Shown: positions 22,503 to 30,955, counted from the first letter of the stretch. The stretch is 35,168 nt of DNA from Acidobacteria bacterium RIFCSPLOWO2_12_FULL_67_14b (GCA_001768615.1 MELE01000060.1:15775-50942), one strand, 5' to 3'. Numbers and translations are program-made. Notes: a model not told the origin generated them from the letters alone.

Positions 22503-23726
22503 TCAGGCCCGGGCCGGGGACCGACGCCGCGTGAGGCGGCCGCGAACGCGGGCTCCGGTGCTCCCGACACGCGCGAGCAGGTCGTCCATCGAGTCGCCGC
22601 CGAACCGCTCGAGCACAGCGTCGGCCAGCACGAGGCCTACCATGGCTTCGGCCACGACGGCCGCGGCAGGCACGGCGCACGTGTCGCTGCGTTCGATGGC
22701 CGCCGGCGCATCCTCCAGCGTCGTCAGATCGACGGATCGGAGCGGCTTCATCAGCGTCGAGATCGGCTTCATGAAACCCGTGACCCGCAGTTCCTCGCCG
22801 TTGGTGACGCCGCCTTCGAGCCCCCCGGCCCGATTGGTGGGACGCACCACGACTGGTTCACCCGATCGCGCGGCGGTGTCGGACACGATCTCGTCGTGGA
22901 CCTGTGAGCCGGGCCGCCGGGCGCCGTCGACCCCGTCGCCGATCGCCACCGCCTTGATGGCCGGAATCGACATCAGCGCCTGCGCCAGCCGGCCGTCGAG
23001 CTTGCGGTCCCATTGGACATAACTGCCCAGGCCCACGGGCACGTCGTGGGCGATCACTTCGAAGGATCCGCCGAGCGTGTCGCCGGCCTCCTTGGCCGCA
23101 TCGATCGCCGCCATCATTTTCTGCTCGAGCTCCGGGTCGGTGCATCGCAGGGGCGCGTCGAGCGCCATCGCTTTGACGCGGGCAAACGGCACCACGGTTT
23201 GCGCCGGCACGACGACCGAGCCAATGCCGGTGATGTGGCTGCTGATGTCGCAGCCGATCGCCAGCAGCAGCTGGCGGGCGAGGGCGCCGGCCGCGACGAG
23301 CGCCGCCGTCTCGCGGGCACTGGCCCGCTCGAGCACGTCGCGAATGTCGTCGTGGTCGTACTTGAGCGCGCCGGCAAGGTCGGCGTGCCCGGGACGTGGG
23401 CGCACCACCGCGGCGCGATTGGCGCCGGTCGCCCCGGCAGGCGCCTCAGCCTCGACGTGCATCGTGTTCTGCCAGTTGTCCCAGTCCTTGTTCCGCACCA
23501 GCAGGGCCACCGGCGCGCCCGTGGTGCGGCCGCGCCGCACGCCCGAGAGGATCTCGGCGCGATCGGATTCGATCGCCATGCGGCGGCCGCGACCGTAGCC
23601 GCCCTGGCGGCGCCGCAGCTCGCGGGTGATGGCATCGAAGTCGATCAGGAGACCGGCAGGAAGGCCCTCGAGAATGGTGACGAGGGCCTGGCCGTGCGAT
23701 TCACCGGCCGTCAAAAAACGCAGCAT
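22503..23726 (-). CDS. aroC: Chorismate synthase
   Basis: 407 residues, a little longer than E. coli AroC and like the actinobacterial/Firmicutes form. The enzyme converts EPSP to chorismate with reduced FMN, the last step of the shikimate pathway. Landmarks: LRFLTAGESHGQALVTILEGLPAG at the start, the RRQGGYGRGRRMAIESD signature, RPRPGHADLAGALKY with the catalytic His, ERASARETAA, and GGLEGGVTNGEELRV. The C-terminal RSDTCAVPAAAVVAEAMV is the third signature, with Asp and the basic residues used in the active site. It is the first gene of the minus-strand operon that continues through def, fmt and on to bamD; a gap of 32 bases separates it from def. A TAGAAT lies 9 bases before its ATG. Confidence 0.95.
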   Translation of the reverse strand: MLRFLTAGESHGQALVTILEGLPAGLLIDFDAITRELRRRQGGYGRGRRMAIESDRAEILSGVRRGRTTGAPVALLVRNKDWDNWQNTMHVEAEAPAGATGANRAAVVRPRPGHADLAGALKYDHDDIRDVLERASARETAALVAAGALARQLLLAIGCDISSHITGIGSVVVPAQTVVPFARVKAMALDAPLRCTDPELEQKMMAAIDAAKEAGDTLGGSFEVIAHDVPVGLGSYVQWDRKLDGRLAQALMSIPAIKAVAIGDGVDGARRPGSQVHDEIVSDTAARSGEPVVVRPTNRAGGLEGGVTNGEELRVTGFMKPISTLMKPLRSVDLTTLEDAPAAIERSDTCAVPAAAVVAEAMVGLVLADAVLERFGGDSMDDLLARVGSTGARVRGRLTRRRSPARA

Positions 23727-23735
23727 CCGACGAGC

Positions 23736-23741
23736 ATTCTA
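23736..23741 (-). promoter_or_regulatory. Possible -10 element (TAGAAT) just before aroC
   Basis: On the minus strand TATAGAAT ends 9 bases before the aroC ATG. If used, transcription would start within a few bases of the start codon, making the operon message leaderless or nearly so. No matching -35 is obvious. The spacing is close to that of the TAGAAT before the amidohydrolase. Confidence 0.35.
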
Positions 23742-23837
23742 TACGAAGAAACTGCGACCCCCGGAGGCGCGACCCGCGCGAAAGCCGCGGAAAGACGCGC
23801 GAGAACGCCGGGCCTCCCGTTTGCAGCAGCTCCCGGC

Positions 23838-26135
23838 ATGTTGATGCTCGATCGCTATCTCGTGGCGGGCGGACGCGCGCTCGACCTCGCAACCGGCGCG
23901 GCGATCCGGTGGCACGTTCGGCGCCAGCCCGCGAAGTCGTCGCTCTCGCTCTTCGATGTTCGTGCACAGGCGTGGCTGATCGATTTCGATGTGCGGGGCC
24001 ACTCGCGCGTCGAAGTCTGGGAGCGGCCCGCGTCGGGCCGCTTTCCTGCGGCCGCCGCCACCGATGCGCTGGACACGTTCCGGGCCGCTCTGGCCGACGC
24101 CCGCGACGGGCGGCCTCGCGCCCTCGATCTCGCGGAACCCTCGACCGACACGTGGGCGCGAACGCATCGCTTGCTGGCGCGCGAAGCGCGCCTGGCCGGC
24201 TTCGTGCCGCTGGCGGCCGACGCGCTCGGCGCCGTGTTGTCGCAGGCACGGTGGCGCTGGCCGTCGTGGCTGAAGGACCGATCGCTCGTGGTGTTTGCCA
24301 CCAACACGAGCCTGACCAACGACGCGACCCTGGCCCTGTTCCGGCTCGCCACCAAGGACGCGCGTCCCCATCTGATCGTGCGCACGGCCACCGCCGATCG
24401 CCCCTGGCGTCCCCGGATGATGGCCGCGCCGTTGCACGTGCACGAACAGGGCGCCGTGGATGTCATCCAGGGACCCGAGGCGCTGATCGAGCGATCGCGC
24501 CAGCTCCGCATGACCGGCCAGGTCACCGACGCGGAGGCCGCGGCGCGGTGGGGCGTTTTGCTCACGACGGGACCGGAACAGGCGGCCGCCAGGTGCGCGC
24601 TGGCGCGGTGTCTGATCGCGCAGCGGCGGCTCCTCGAGGCGCGGGCGGCGCTGCTTTCGGTCAGCACGGCCGAAGCCGAAGAGCTGCGGAACCAGATCGT
24701 TCGCGACGCCTACGAACCGAAGACCGAGCCGGCCATGGTCCAGGCGTTTCTCGACGTGCTACGCCTCTGCCAGGAAGTCGACGATGCGAGCCTGGCGTTG
24801 TCGCGAACGTGCGGGTTGATTCGGCAACACCTGTCGGCGACGTGCGTGGCGTTCGTGTCGCGGCATCGCGATCAGCCGTACGCGATCACGCACGCCGGCG
24901 CTTCGCCGCCGCCGCCCGCGCACCTGGAGGTCGCCCTTCGTGTGCTCGACACGGGCGTGCCGGTGCCGGCGGCCGATTCGGCGCAGTCGGTCGAAGCGGC
25001 CTGGCCGATCCGTTACGGGTCCAGCGTCGTCGGCGCCGTTTGGTGCCGGTGGGCGATTGGCGTGCCGGTGGTGGCGCAAGACATCGCGACGCTCCTCGGG
25101 CTGGCCGCCACCGCGGCCGCGCCCGCCGTGCACGAAACCGTCGAGCGGTTACGGACGCCGATGGCCGCGGCCGGGCTCATTCCGGATCTCATCGGCGACA
25201 GCCCGGGCATGCAGACCGTCCGGCATGCGGTGCTGCGGGCCGCGGCATCGCCGTTCCCCGTGCTGATCGAAGGGGAGAGCGGCTCGGGCAAGGAACTGGT
25301 CGCGCGCGCGGTCCACGCCGCCAGCGTCCGCCGCACCCGGAGGTTCTGCGCGTTGAATTGCGCGGCCCTCGCCGACGAGCTCGTCGAGGCCGAGTTGTTC
25401 GGCCACACCCGCGGCGCGTTCACCGGGGCCATCGCCGAGCGCCTGGGCCTGTTCGAGGAGGCGCAGGGCGGGACGCTCTTCCTGGACGAGGTGGCCGAGC
25501 TCAGCCCGCGCGTGCAGGCCAAGCTTCTGCGGACGCTGCAGGAAGGGGAGGTGAGACGCCTCGGCGAATCCACCACGAGAAAGACGGATGCACGCATTGT
25601 CGCGGCCACCAACCGCCCGCTGGCGGGCGAGGTCGAGGTCGGCCGCTTCCGCAGCGATCTGCGCTATCGGCTGGATGTCTTGCGGATCTCGATTCCACCG
25701 CTGCGGGATCGCCTCGAGGACCTGCCGGCGCTCGTCCGCCACGGGTGGGCGCAACTGGCGCAGCGCACCGGCAGCCGTGCCGTGCTGTCGCCCGCGGCGT
25801 TCAGCCTGCTGGGCTCGTACGACTGGCCCGGCAACGTGCGGGAGCTGCAGAACGTGCTGGCGTCGATCATGGTGGCGGGTCCGGCGCGCGGCGTGATCGG
25901 GCCGCAGATGCTGCCGGCGCACATCACGCGCGCGGCGGCCATCGGCACGCGGTCGACGCTGGCCGAGGCGCGGCGCGCCTTCGAGTCCCATTACGTGCGG
26001 GCGGCGCTCGCGCGGGCCGGCGGCCGCCTGCTCGTGGCCGCGCGGGAGCTCGGGGTCTCCCGCCAGGGGCTGACGAAGCTGATGACCCGGCTCGACCTCG
26101 AGGCGGCGGAAAGAGGCGGCGCCGCCACGCATTAG
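23838..26135 (+). CDS. Sigma-54 interacting transcriptional activator with a non-receiver N-terminal region
   Basis: About 765 residues from ATG 23838; the frame is open much further upstream but that part is antisense to aroC. ATG 23844 is another option. The C-terminal half is a standard sigma-54 activator: Walker A GESGSGKE at about 478-485, GAFTGA at about 525-530, LFLDEVAELS (Walker B) at about 547, FRSDLRYRLDVL, then a Fis-like helix-turn-helix (about 730-760, AARELGVSRQGLTKLMTRL). The N-terminal 460 residues have no receiver. They begin with LMLDRYLVAGGRALDLATG, carry a helix-rich middle with ARWGVLLTTG...ALARCLIAQRRLLEARAALL that resembles TPR, and end in a GAF-like sensor domain (about 300-460). 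It lies 1 base upstream of the permease genes and may control them. Confidence 0.85.
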   Translation: MLMLDRYLVAGGRALDLATGAAIRWHVRRQPAKSSLSLFDVRAQAWLIDFDVRGHSRVEVWERPASGRFPAAAATDALDTFRAALADARDGRPRALDLAEPSTDTWARTHRLLAREARLAGFVPLAADALGAVLSQARWRWPSWLKDRSLVVFATNTSLTNDATLALFRLATKDARPHLIVRTATADRPWRPRMMAAPLHVHEQGAVDVIQGPEALIERSRQLRMTGQVTDAEAAARWGVLLTTGPEQAAARCALARCLIAQRRLLEARAALLSVSTAEAEELRNQIVRDAYEPKTEPAMVQAFLDVLRLCQEVDDASLALSRTCGLIRQHLSATCVAFVSRHRDQPYAITHAGASPPPPAHLEVALRVLDTGVPVPAADSAQSVEAAWPIRYGSSVVGAVWCRWAIGVPVVAQDIATLLGLAATAAAPAVHETVERLRTPMAAAGLIPDLIGDSPGMQTVRHAVLRAAASPFPVLIEGESGSGKELVARAVHAASVRRTRRFCALNCAALADELVEAELFGHTRGAFTGAIAERLGLFEEAQGGTLFLDEVAELSPRVQAKLLRTLQEGEVRRLGESTTRKTDARIVAATNRPLAGEVEVGRFRSDLRYRLDVLRISIPPLRDRLEDLPALVRHGWAQLAQRTGSRAVLSPAAFSLLGSYDWPGNVRELQNVLASIMVAGPARGVIGPQMLPAHITRAAAIGTRSTLAEARRAFESHYVRAALARAGGRLLVAARELGVSRQGLTKLMTRLDLEAAERGGAATH

Positions 26136-26136
26136 A

Positions 26137-27066
26137 ATGAGCGCGGTGCTGCAGTACGTGATCCGCCGGATCGTGTGGGCCGTTCCCGTGCTGCTCGGGG
26201 TCGCGACGCTCGTCTTCTCGCTGATCCACCTGGTGCCCGGCGATCCCGCGCAGGCCATGCTCGGCGACGGCGCGTCGGCGCAAGACGTGGCCGAGCTGCG
26301 GGCAACGCTCGGGCTCGACCGGCCGTTGCCCGCCCAGTACGGCGCGTTCCTGAGACGCGCGGTGAGCGGCGACCTGGGTGTGTCGTTCCGAACCGGGCAG
26401 CCGGTCACGACGATGATCGCGGAGCGGGTGCCGGCGACGGCGGAGCTGGCGATGGCGGCAATGATCGTGGCCATCGTGATCGCACTCCCGCTCGGCATCG
26501 TCGCCGCGGTGTGGCGGGGGAGCGCCATCGACTACGGGGCGATGACCTTCGCCCTCGCCGGCATCTGCGTCCCGAACTTCTGGCTCGGCCCCCTGCTCGC
26601 CATCCTGTTTTCGGTGGAGCTCGGATGGCTGCCGGTCTCGGGACGCGGGACCCCCGCGCACCTCGTGCTGCCGGCGGTATCGCTGGGCCTCGCCCTGGCC
26701 GCGATTCTCGCGCGCATGACGCGCGCGAGCCTGCTCGACTAGCTGAGCGAGCTGTACGTGCGGGCGGCGCGGGCGCGCGGGGTCTCGCGGCCGGCGGCCG
26801 TCGTGGCGCACGCGCTGCGCAACAGCCTGATTCCCCTCGTGACGATCGTCGCGCTGCAGTTTGGCGCGGTGCTGACCGGCGCCGTGATCACCGAGACGAT
26901 TTTTGCGTGGCCGGGGATCGGACGGCTGCTGATCCAGTCGATCGGGTTCCGTGACTATCCGATGGTGCAGGGCTGCATCCTGCTGATCGCGTTCACCTAT
27001 GTGAGCGTCAACCTGATCACGGACGTCGTGTACGGCGTCCTCGATCCGCGGATTCGGCTCGAATGA
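26137..27066 (+). pseudogene. DppB/OppB-type ABC transporter permease interrupted by an in-frame TAG
   Basis: The frame from ATG 26137 codes for a typical peptide/nickel-family permease for 201 residues (YVIRRIVWAVPVLLGVATLV, HLVPGDPA, LRATLGLDRPLPAQYG, GDLGVSFRTGQPV), stops at TAG 26740-26742, and continues in the same frame to 27064-27066. The stretch after the stop is the expected remainder: LSELYVRAARARGVS (the EAA loop that contacts the ATPase), HALRNSLIPLVT and the end VVYGVLDPRIRL. So one codon, in the loop just before the EAA signature, has become a stop. No frameshift is needed. A restart at GTG 26758 would make only the last part. The protein would be inactive unless the stop is read through or is a sequencing error. 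The 3' end overlaps the next permease by 4 bases. Confidence 0.85.
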
Positions 27067-27860
27067 CCCGCGCCGGCGTCGTCATCGTCCTGGTCATCAT
27101 CCTCAGCGCCATCGCCGCGCCGTGGCTGCTGCCGTGGGATCCGTCGGCGCAGGATCTGCCGCACCGGCTGCAGGGGCCCAGCTGGCAACACTGGTTCGGC
27201 CTCGACGAGTTGGGGCGGGACATCCTGGCGCGCGTGCTGCTCGGTGCCCGCGTGTCGCTGCTGGTCGGATTCGTCGTGGTGGGCGTGTCGTCCAGCGTCG
27301 GGCTGGCTGTAGGCGCCGTATCGGGATACTACGGCGGCCGCATCGACCAGGTGATCGGCCGCGTGATGGACGTGTTGATGGCGTTTCCGGGCATGCTGCT
27401 GGCCATCGCGCTGGTCGCCGTGCTCGGGCCGAGCCTCACCAACGTCGTGATCGCGCTGGCGGTGATCGGATGGGTCGGCTACGCGCGCCTCGTGCGCGGC
27501 CAGGTGCTGCGGGCCCGCGAGTTCGACTACGTGCTCGCGGCGCGGGCGCTGGGATCGGGCACGCTGAGAATCCTCACGCTCCACGTGCTGCCGACCGCGA
27601 TTCCGCCGGTGCTGGTGCAGGCGACACTGGGCATGGCGGGCGCGATTCTGTCGGAAGCCGCGCTCAGCTTCCTCGGCCTCGGCGTGCAGCCGCCGGCGCC
27701 GAGCTGGGGCACGATGATCAACGGCGGCCGTGCGCACCTGCTAGACGCGCCGCACCTGACAATCTTTCCGGGCGTCTTTCTTGCGATCGTCGTGCTCGGG
27801 TTCAACTTCTTGGGGGACGGTCTCCGCGACGCGATCGATCCGCGCCGGGACAGCCATTAG
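27063..27860 (+). CDS. DppC/OppC-type ABC transporter permease
   Basis: 265 residues from ATG 27063 (ATGA overlap). Family marks: a first membrane helix followed by PWLLPWDPSAQDLPHRL, HWFGLDELGRDILARVLLGARVSL, GYYGGRIDQVIGRVMDVLMAFP, the EAA loop YVLAARALGSGTLRILTLHVLP and GLGVQPPAPSWGTMI, ending in GDGLRDAIDPR. It is the second permease of a peptide, dipeptide or nickel importer. Its partner, the DppB-type gene before it, carries an in-frame stop. No solute-binding protein or ATPase gene is in the window, so the transporter, if it works, must use parts coded elsewhere. A strong hairpin follows. Confidence 0.9.
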   Translation: MTRAGVVIVLVIILSAIAAPWLLPWDPSAQDLPHRLQGPSWQHWFGLDELGRDILARVLLGARVSLLVGFVVVGVSSSVGLAVGAVSGYYGGRIDQVIGRVMDVLMAFPGMLLAIALVAVLGPSLTNVVIALAVIGWVGYARLVRGQVLRAREFDYVLAARALGSGTLRILTLHVLPTAIPPVLVQATLGMAGAILSEAALSFLGLGVQPPAPSWGTMINGGRAHLLDAPHLTIFPGVFLAIVVLGFNFLGDGLRDAIDPRRDSH

Positions 27861-27863
27861 CAA

Positions 27864-27899
27864 TCGGCGATCAGCGGAAAGCCGAAAGCTGATCGCTGA
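27864..27899. terminator. Hairpin terminator between the permease and TPR genes
   Basis: TCGGCGATCAGC and GCTGATCGCTGA pair as a 12-bp stem (one G-U) around a 12-base loop. It starts 3 bases after the permease stop and ends 13 bases before the convergent TPR gene. No U-run follows, but it likely ends or protects transcripts from both sides. Confidence 0.6.
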
Positions 27900-27912
27900 A
27901 AGCAGCAGGCTT

Positions 27913-29301
27913 CTACAGCGGCGGCAGTCGCCGTTTCAACTGCAGCAGCGCGCGGTGATTCGGCTCGGCCGACAGCCCTTCATCCACCACCTGGTGCGCG
28001 CGGGCGAGGTCGCCGGCCTTCCACGCCGCCTCGGCCAGCCGCACGAGCAACGCCGCCGAGGGGCCGGATTCGTCGATCGCACGATCGAACCACCGAACCG
28101 CGAGGGCCGGCTCGCCCAGCCGGATCGAGAACTCGGCGATCCGCGTCGAGACCGTCGCCATCGGCTGTGCATCGCCGACGAGCGTGGCGTACTTCACCAG
28201 CGCGTCGCGCGCGTCCTGGATGCGGCCGTCGCGCGCGGTCACGTTGGCCAGCTGCAGGTACGCGTCGGGCGGCACGGGCAACCGGGACACTGCCTGGCGC
28301 AATGCGCGCTCGGCCGCTTGCCCGTCACCGGCGAGCAGCCACGCGCGCCCCAGTTCCGCCAACGTCTCGCTGGTCGCGTCCGATCGGTTGGCTGCCTGTT
28401 GCAGCGCCTCCAGCGCCTTGTTGAGCGCCACGCGGTCGCCGCGCGTTTGCGCGCTGGCCAGCCACACCTTTCCCAACGCCGCGTAGCCTTGCGGGGCATC
28501 GGGGAACCGCTCGACGGCGCGGCTCAACGTGGTCACGGCGGCATCGGTGCGGCCGGCGCGCGCCTGCGCCAGTCCGACCGCGACGAGCCGATCGGGGCGC
28601 GTGGGCTCCAGCGCCGCGAGGGCCTCGAGCTGGTTGATCGACCGGGTGTGGTCGCCCTCGAGCCCGTAGACCTCGGCCAGGGCTTCGCGCGACGCGGTCT
28701 GGCTCCCCGGCGACAGCCGCACGGACGTCTCGAGCGAGGCGCGGGCGGCGGGCCACTGGTTCTGGTCGCGCCGCACCAGGCCGAGCATGTAGTGTGCTTC
28801 CCCGAGCGCGGGATCCAGGGCGATGGCCTGCTGGAGCGGTTCGATCGCCGCCGCCGCGCGGCCGGCGCGATAGCGGGCGAGCCCGAGCTTGTAGAGCACG
28901 CGCGCGTTTCGATCGTCGAGAGCCACGCAGGCCTCGTAGGATTCAACCGCGCGCTCGGCGCGCCGCAAGGCGATGTTCACGTCGCCCACCAGCTCGAGCG
29001 GCCGCGGCGCGCTCGGGTCGATCTCCGTGGCTCGCCGCAGGTCCCGAAGGGCGGCGTCCAGCTCCCCCTGACCGAGGTAGACCGACCCGCGCTTCAGGTG
29101 AGCGACCATCGAGTCGGGCTTGCGGGTCACAGCGCCGCTGAAGGCCTCGATCGCCTGGAAATGCCGCTCGGCGGTCACGGCGGCGTCGCCGGCGGCCATC
29201 AGGCGGTCGAACTCCCGCTCGTTGGCCCACGCCGCATAGGCCAGGGCGCCGGCCACGCCGGCCACGGCCACGAACACGACAGCCAACAGGCTCCGGCGCA
29301 C
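27913..29301 (-). CDS. Membrane-anchored tetratricopeptide-repeat protein
   Basis: 462 residues from GTG 29301. The first helix (about 4-26, SLLAVVFVAVAGVAGALAYAAW) is a membrane anchor or uncleaved signal; the rest is a string of about ten TPR units, e.g. AAVTAERHFQAIEAFSGAVT, VYLGQGELDAALRDLRRATE, LARYRAGRAAAAIEPLQQAI, LVRRDQNQWPAARASLETSV and IAEFSIRLGEPALAVRWFDR. Such proteins serve as scaffolds for other envelope proteins. No catalytic motif is seen. It lies divergent to the ECF sigma gene, whose promoter lies in the 68-base gap between them. The partner is unknown. It resembles PEP-CTERM-system TPR proteins only in general terms. Confidence 0.8.
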   Translation of the reverse strand: MRRSLLAVVFVAVAGVAGALAYAAWANEREFDRLMAAGDAAVTAERHFQAIEAFSGAVTRKPDSMVAHLKRGSVYLGQGELDAALRDLRRATEIDPSAPRPLELVGDVNIALRRAERAVESYEACVALDDRNARVLYKLGLARYRAGRAAAAIEPLQQAIALDPALGEAHYMLGLVRRDQNQWPAARASLETSVRLSPGSQTASREALAEVYGLEGDHTRSINQLEALAALEPTRPDRLVAVGLAQARAGRTDAAVTTLSRAVERFPDAPQGYAALGKVWLASAQTRGDRVALNKALEALQQAANRSDATSETLAELGRAWLLAGDGQAAERALRQAVSRLPVPPDAYLQLANVTARDGRIQDARDALVKYATLVGDAQPMATVSTRIAEFSIRLGEPALAVRWFDRAIDESGPSAALLVRLAEAAWKAGDLARAHQVVDEGLSAEPNHRALLQLKRRLPPL

Positions 29302-29325
29302 GTCTGAGATGGTAGCAAACCCATG

Positions 29326-29353
29326 GGAACTTTCAGCCGGGACCGGGTTCTAA
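29326..29353 (+). promoter_or_regulatory. ECF-type sigma promoter upstream of the sigma factor gene
   Basis: GGAACTT at 29326-29332 and TCTAA at 29349-29353 are spaced by 16 bases. This is the classic RpoE-type layout (GGAACTT, 15-17 bases, TCTGA/TCTAA), placed so that transcription would begin near 29360, about 10 bases before ATG 29370. It suggests that the sigma factor drives its own gene. Confidence 0.75.
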
Positions 29354-29369
29354 CCTTGATACACTGGCT

Positions 29370-30005
29370 ATGGGCTTGCGCATTGTCGCCGATCACGTCA
29401 TGAAGGACGCCGGGGCACTCGGATGGGCTGAAGTCGGGAACCGCGAAGCGGCGCTCATCGAGCGTTGTGCTTCGGGGGATCAAGCAGCCTGCGCCGAGCT
29501 GGTATCGGGACACGAGCGCATGGTCTTTCAGCTGGCCCTCCACCTCCTGGGGGACCGGGACGAGGCCCTGGACCTGTCGCAGGAAGTGTTCTTCAGCGTC
29601 TTCCGCACCATCCACAACTTCCGCGGCCAGTCGGCGCTCAAGACCTGGATCTACCGCATTGTCATCAACCAGGCCCGGAACCGCCAGCGATGGTGGCGGC
29701 GGCGCCACAAGAGCGAGCAAGTGTCGCTCGACCAGCACGTCGCATCCCACGGCGACCTGCGCCAGCCGGGCGACGACACGTCGCCGGACCGCGCGTTTGC
29801 GCGCAAGCAGCTGGCCGAACGCCTGTGGGGCGCGCTCGATCGGCTGCCGTTCGATCAACGCACGGTGATCGTGCTGCGCGAGATCGACGGCATGAGCTAC
29901 GACGACATCGCGTTTTCGCTCGGCGTGGCGGTGGGCACCGTGAAGTCGCGGCTGACCCGCGCGCGCCAGACCCTCCGGCGGCAACTGCAGGAGGTGCGCG
30001 CATGA
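29370..30005 (+). CDS. RNA polymerase sigma factor, ECF subfamily
   Basis: 211 residues from ATG 29370; ATG 29400 (MKDAG) is an alternative start and would leave a leader of about 40 bases after the predicted start of transcription. Region 2 is ERMVFQLALHLLGDRDEALDLSQEVFF through FRGQSALKTWIYRIVINQARN, which melts the -10 DNA. Region 4 is ALDRLPFDQRTVIVLREIDGMSYDDIAFSLGVAVGTVKSRLTRARQTLR, the -35 binding helix-turn-helix. Length and layout are those of RpoE-like factors. The gene after it, overlapping by 4 bases, is a zinc-finger anti-sigma factor. The signal it responds to is not visible. Confidence 0.95.
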   Translation: MGLRIVADHVMKDAGALGWAEVGNREAALIERCASGDQAACAELVSGHERMVFQLALHLLGDRDEALDLSQEVFFSVFRTIHNFRGQSALKTWIYRIVINQARNRQRWWRRRHKSEQVSLDQHVASHGDLRQPGDDTSPDRAFARKQLAERLWGALDRLPFDQRTVIVLREIDGMSYDDIAFSLGVAVGTVKSRLTRARQTLRRQLQEVRA

Positions 30006-30916
30006 TGCACGAGCATCCCTGCCACGTCGTGCGCCCGCGGCTCGAGGCGTTTCACGACGGTGAAGTGCCGTTTGCGGAGCGCCTCGCCATCCAGGGCCAC
30101 CTCGAAGACTGCGTGTCGTGCAGCCTCGCCAACGAGGAATTGAACGACCTGACGGGGTCGCTGCAGCAGATGCTCGCCGAGCATCCCGCGTCGGAGGAGG
30201 CGTTGCACCTGTCGGAGCGCGTCATCGAGCGCCTCAACGTCGAAGAGCAGTTCTCGCTGACCGCGCAGGTGAGGGGCCTGTTCCAGGACATGCACCTGGT
30301 GTGGGCGGGCATTGGCGCCTCGGTGGCGACGATCGTCTGCCTGATCGGATCGGCCAGCGTGCTGCACGCGGCCAACCAGGAGCAACCCGACTCGCTGGCC
30401 GCGGTCATCTCGTCGCTCGCTAATCCGGGGTCGAACGCGAACCCCGTGCGGCTCGACGCGGACATGCTGCTGCCCAGGGCCGTCACCGACGCCGCCATCG
30501 AGATGTCGGAAGAGGACGCGGCCTTTGCGCTGGCGACATCCGTGTCGCGCGAAGGGCGCGTGCAGGGCGTCTCGGTGGTCGGCCCGCAGTCCAGCGTGCG
30601 GCGCGCGGTGGTCAACGCCATGCTGAACGAGGCCTACCGCGTGCAGTTTGCGCCGGCCCAGGCGCGCACCGGCAACACCGTCGCGGTGAACATGGTGTGG
30701 TTGGTGACCAACACGACGGTGAAGGGCCGCCACGCCGACGAGAACCTGCTGCGGCGCACGCTGCGGGCGCGGACCGCGCCGCAGCCTCTCGGTCCCGTGC
30801 CGCTTCCTCCGCACGCGCCGGTGCCGCCGCCGCAGGCGGCGCCGATGGTCAAGCCCGTCGTGCCCGAGGCCATGCAGCAGCCGCTGCAAGTCGTGCTCGA
30901 CGCGCTCGGCGACTAG
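30002..30916 (+). CDS. Zinc-finger anti-sigma factor with TonB-like C-terminal domain
   Basis: 304 residues from ATG 30002, with AGGAGG about 6-7 bases upstream and an ATGA overlap with the sigma gene. The cytoplasmic part has the ZAS signature: His33, Cys37 and Cys40 in HLEDCVSC (H-x3-C-x2-C), with CHVVRPRLEAFHDGE before it. A membrane helix follows (about 99-122, LVWAGIGASVATIVCLIGSASV). The outer part has a domain of about 70 residues (VSREGRVQGVSVVG through GNTVAVNMVWLV) like the TonB C-terminus, then a Pro-rich tail. It should hold the sigma factor inactive until an envelope signal. The TonB-like module is unusual for an anti-sigma factor. Confidence 0.87.
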   Translation: MMHEHPCHVVRPRLEAFHDGEVPFAERLAIQGHLEDCVSCSLANEELNDLTGSLQQMLAEHPASEEALHLSERVIERLNVEEQFSLTAQVRGLFQDMHLVWAGIGASVATIVCLIGSASVLHAANQEQPDSLAAVISSLANPGSNANPVRLDADMLLPRAVTDAAIEMSEEDAAFALATSVSREGRVQGVSVVGPQSSVRRAVVNAMLNEAYRVQFAPAQARTGNTVAVNMVWLVTNTTVKGRHADENLLRRTLRARTAPQPLGPVPLPPHAPVPPPQAAPMVKPVVPEAMQQPLQVVLDALGD

Positions 30917-30932
30917 CGGGAAGCCAGTCGGC

Positions 30933-30953
30933 CTAATCCGCGTCTAATCTGCG
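30933..30953. repeat. Two direct copies of CTAATC(C/T)GCG, 11 bases apart
   Basis: CTAATCCGCG at 30933-30942 and CTAATCTGCG at 30944-30953 lie in the short gap between the anti-sigma gene and the convergent propeller gene. The 11-base period is one helical turn. It could be part of a dispersed intergenic repeat; two copies are not much evidence. Confidence 0.35.
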
Positions 30954-30955
30954 GC

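Noticed and set aside
23013-23837. Upstream extension of the sigma-54 activator through aroC
   Set aside because: The frame is open only because of GC-rich antisense sequence; the recognisable protein begins near ATG 23838.
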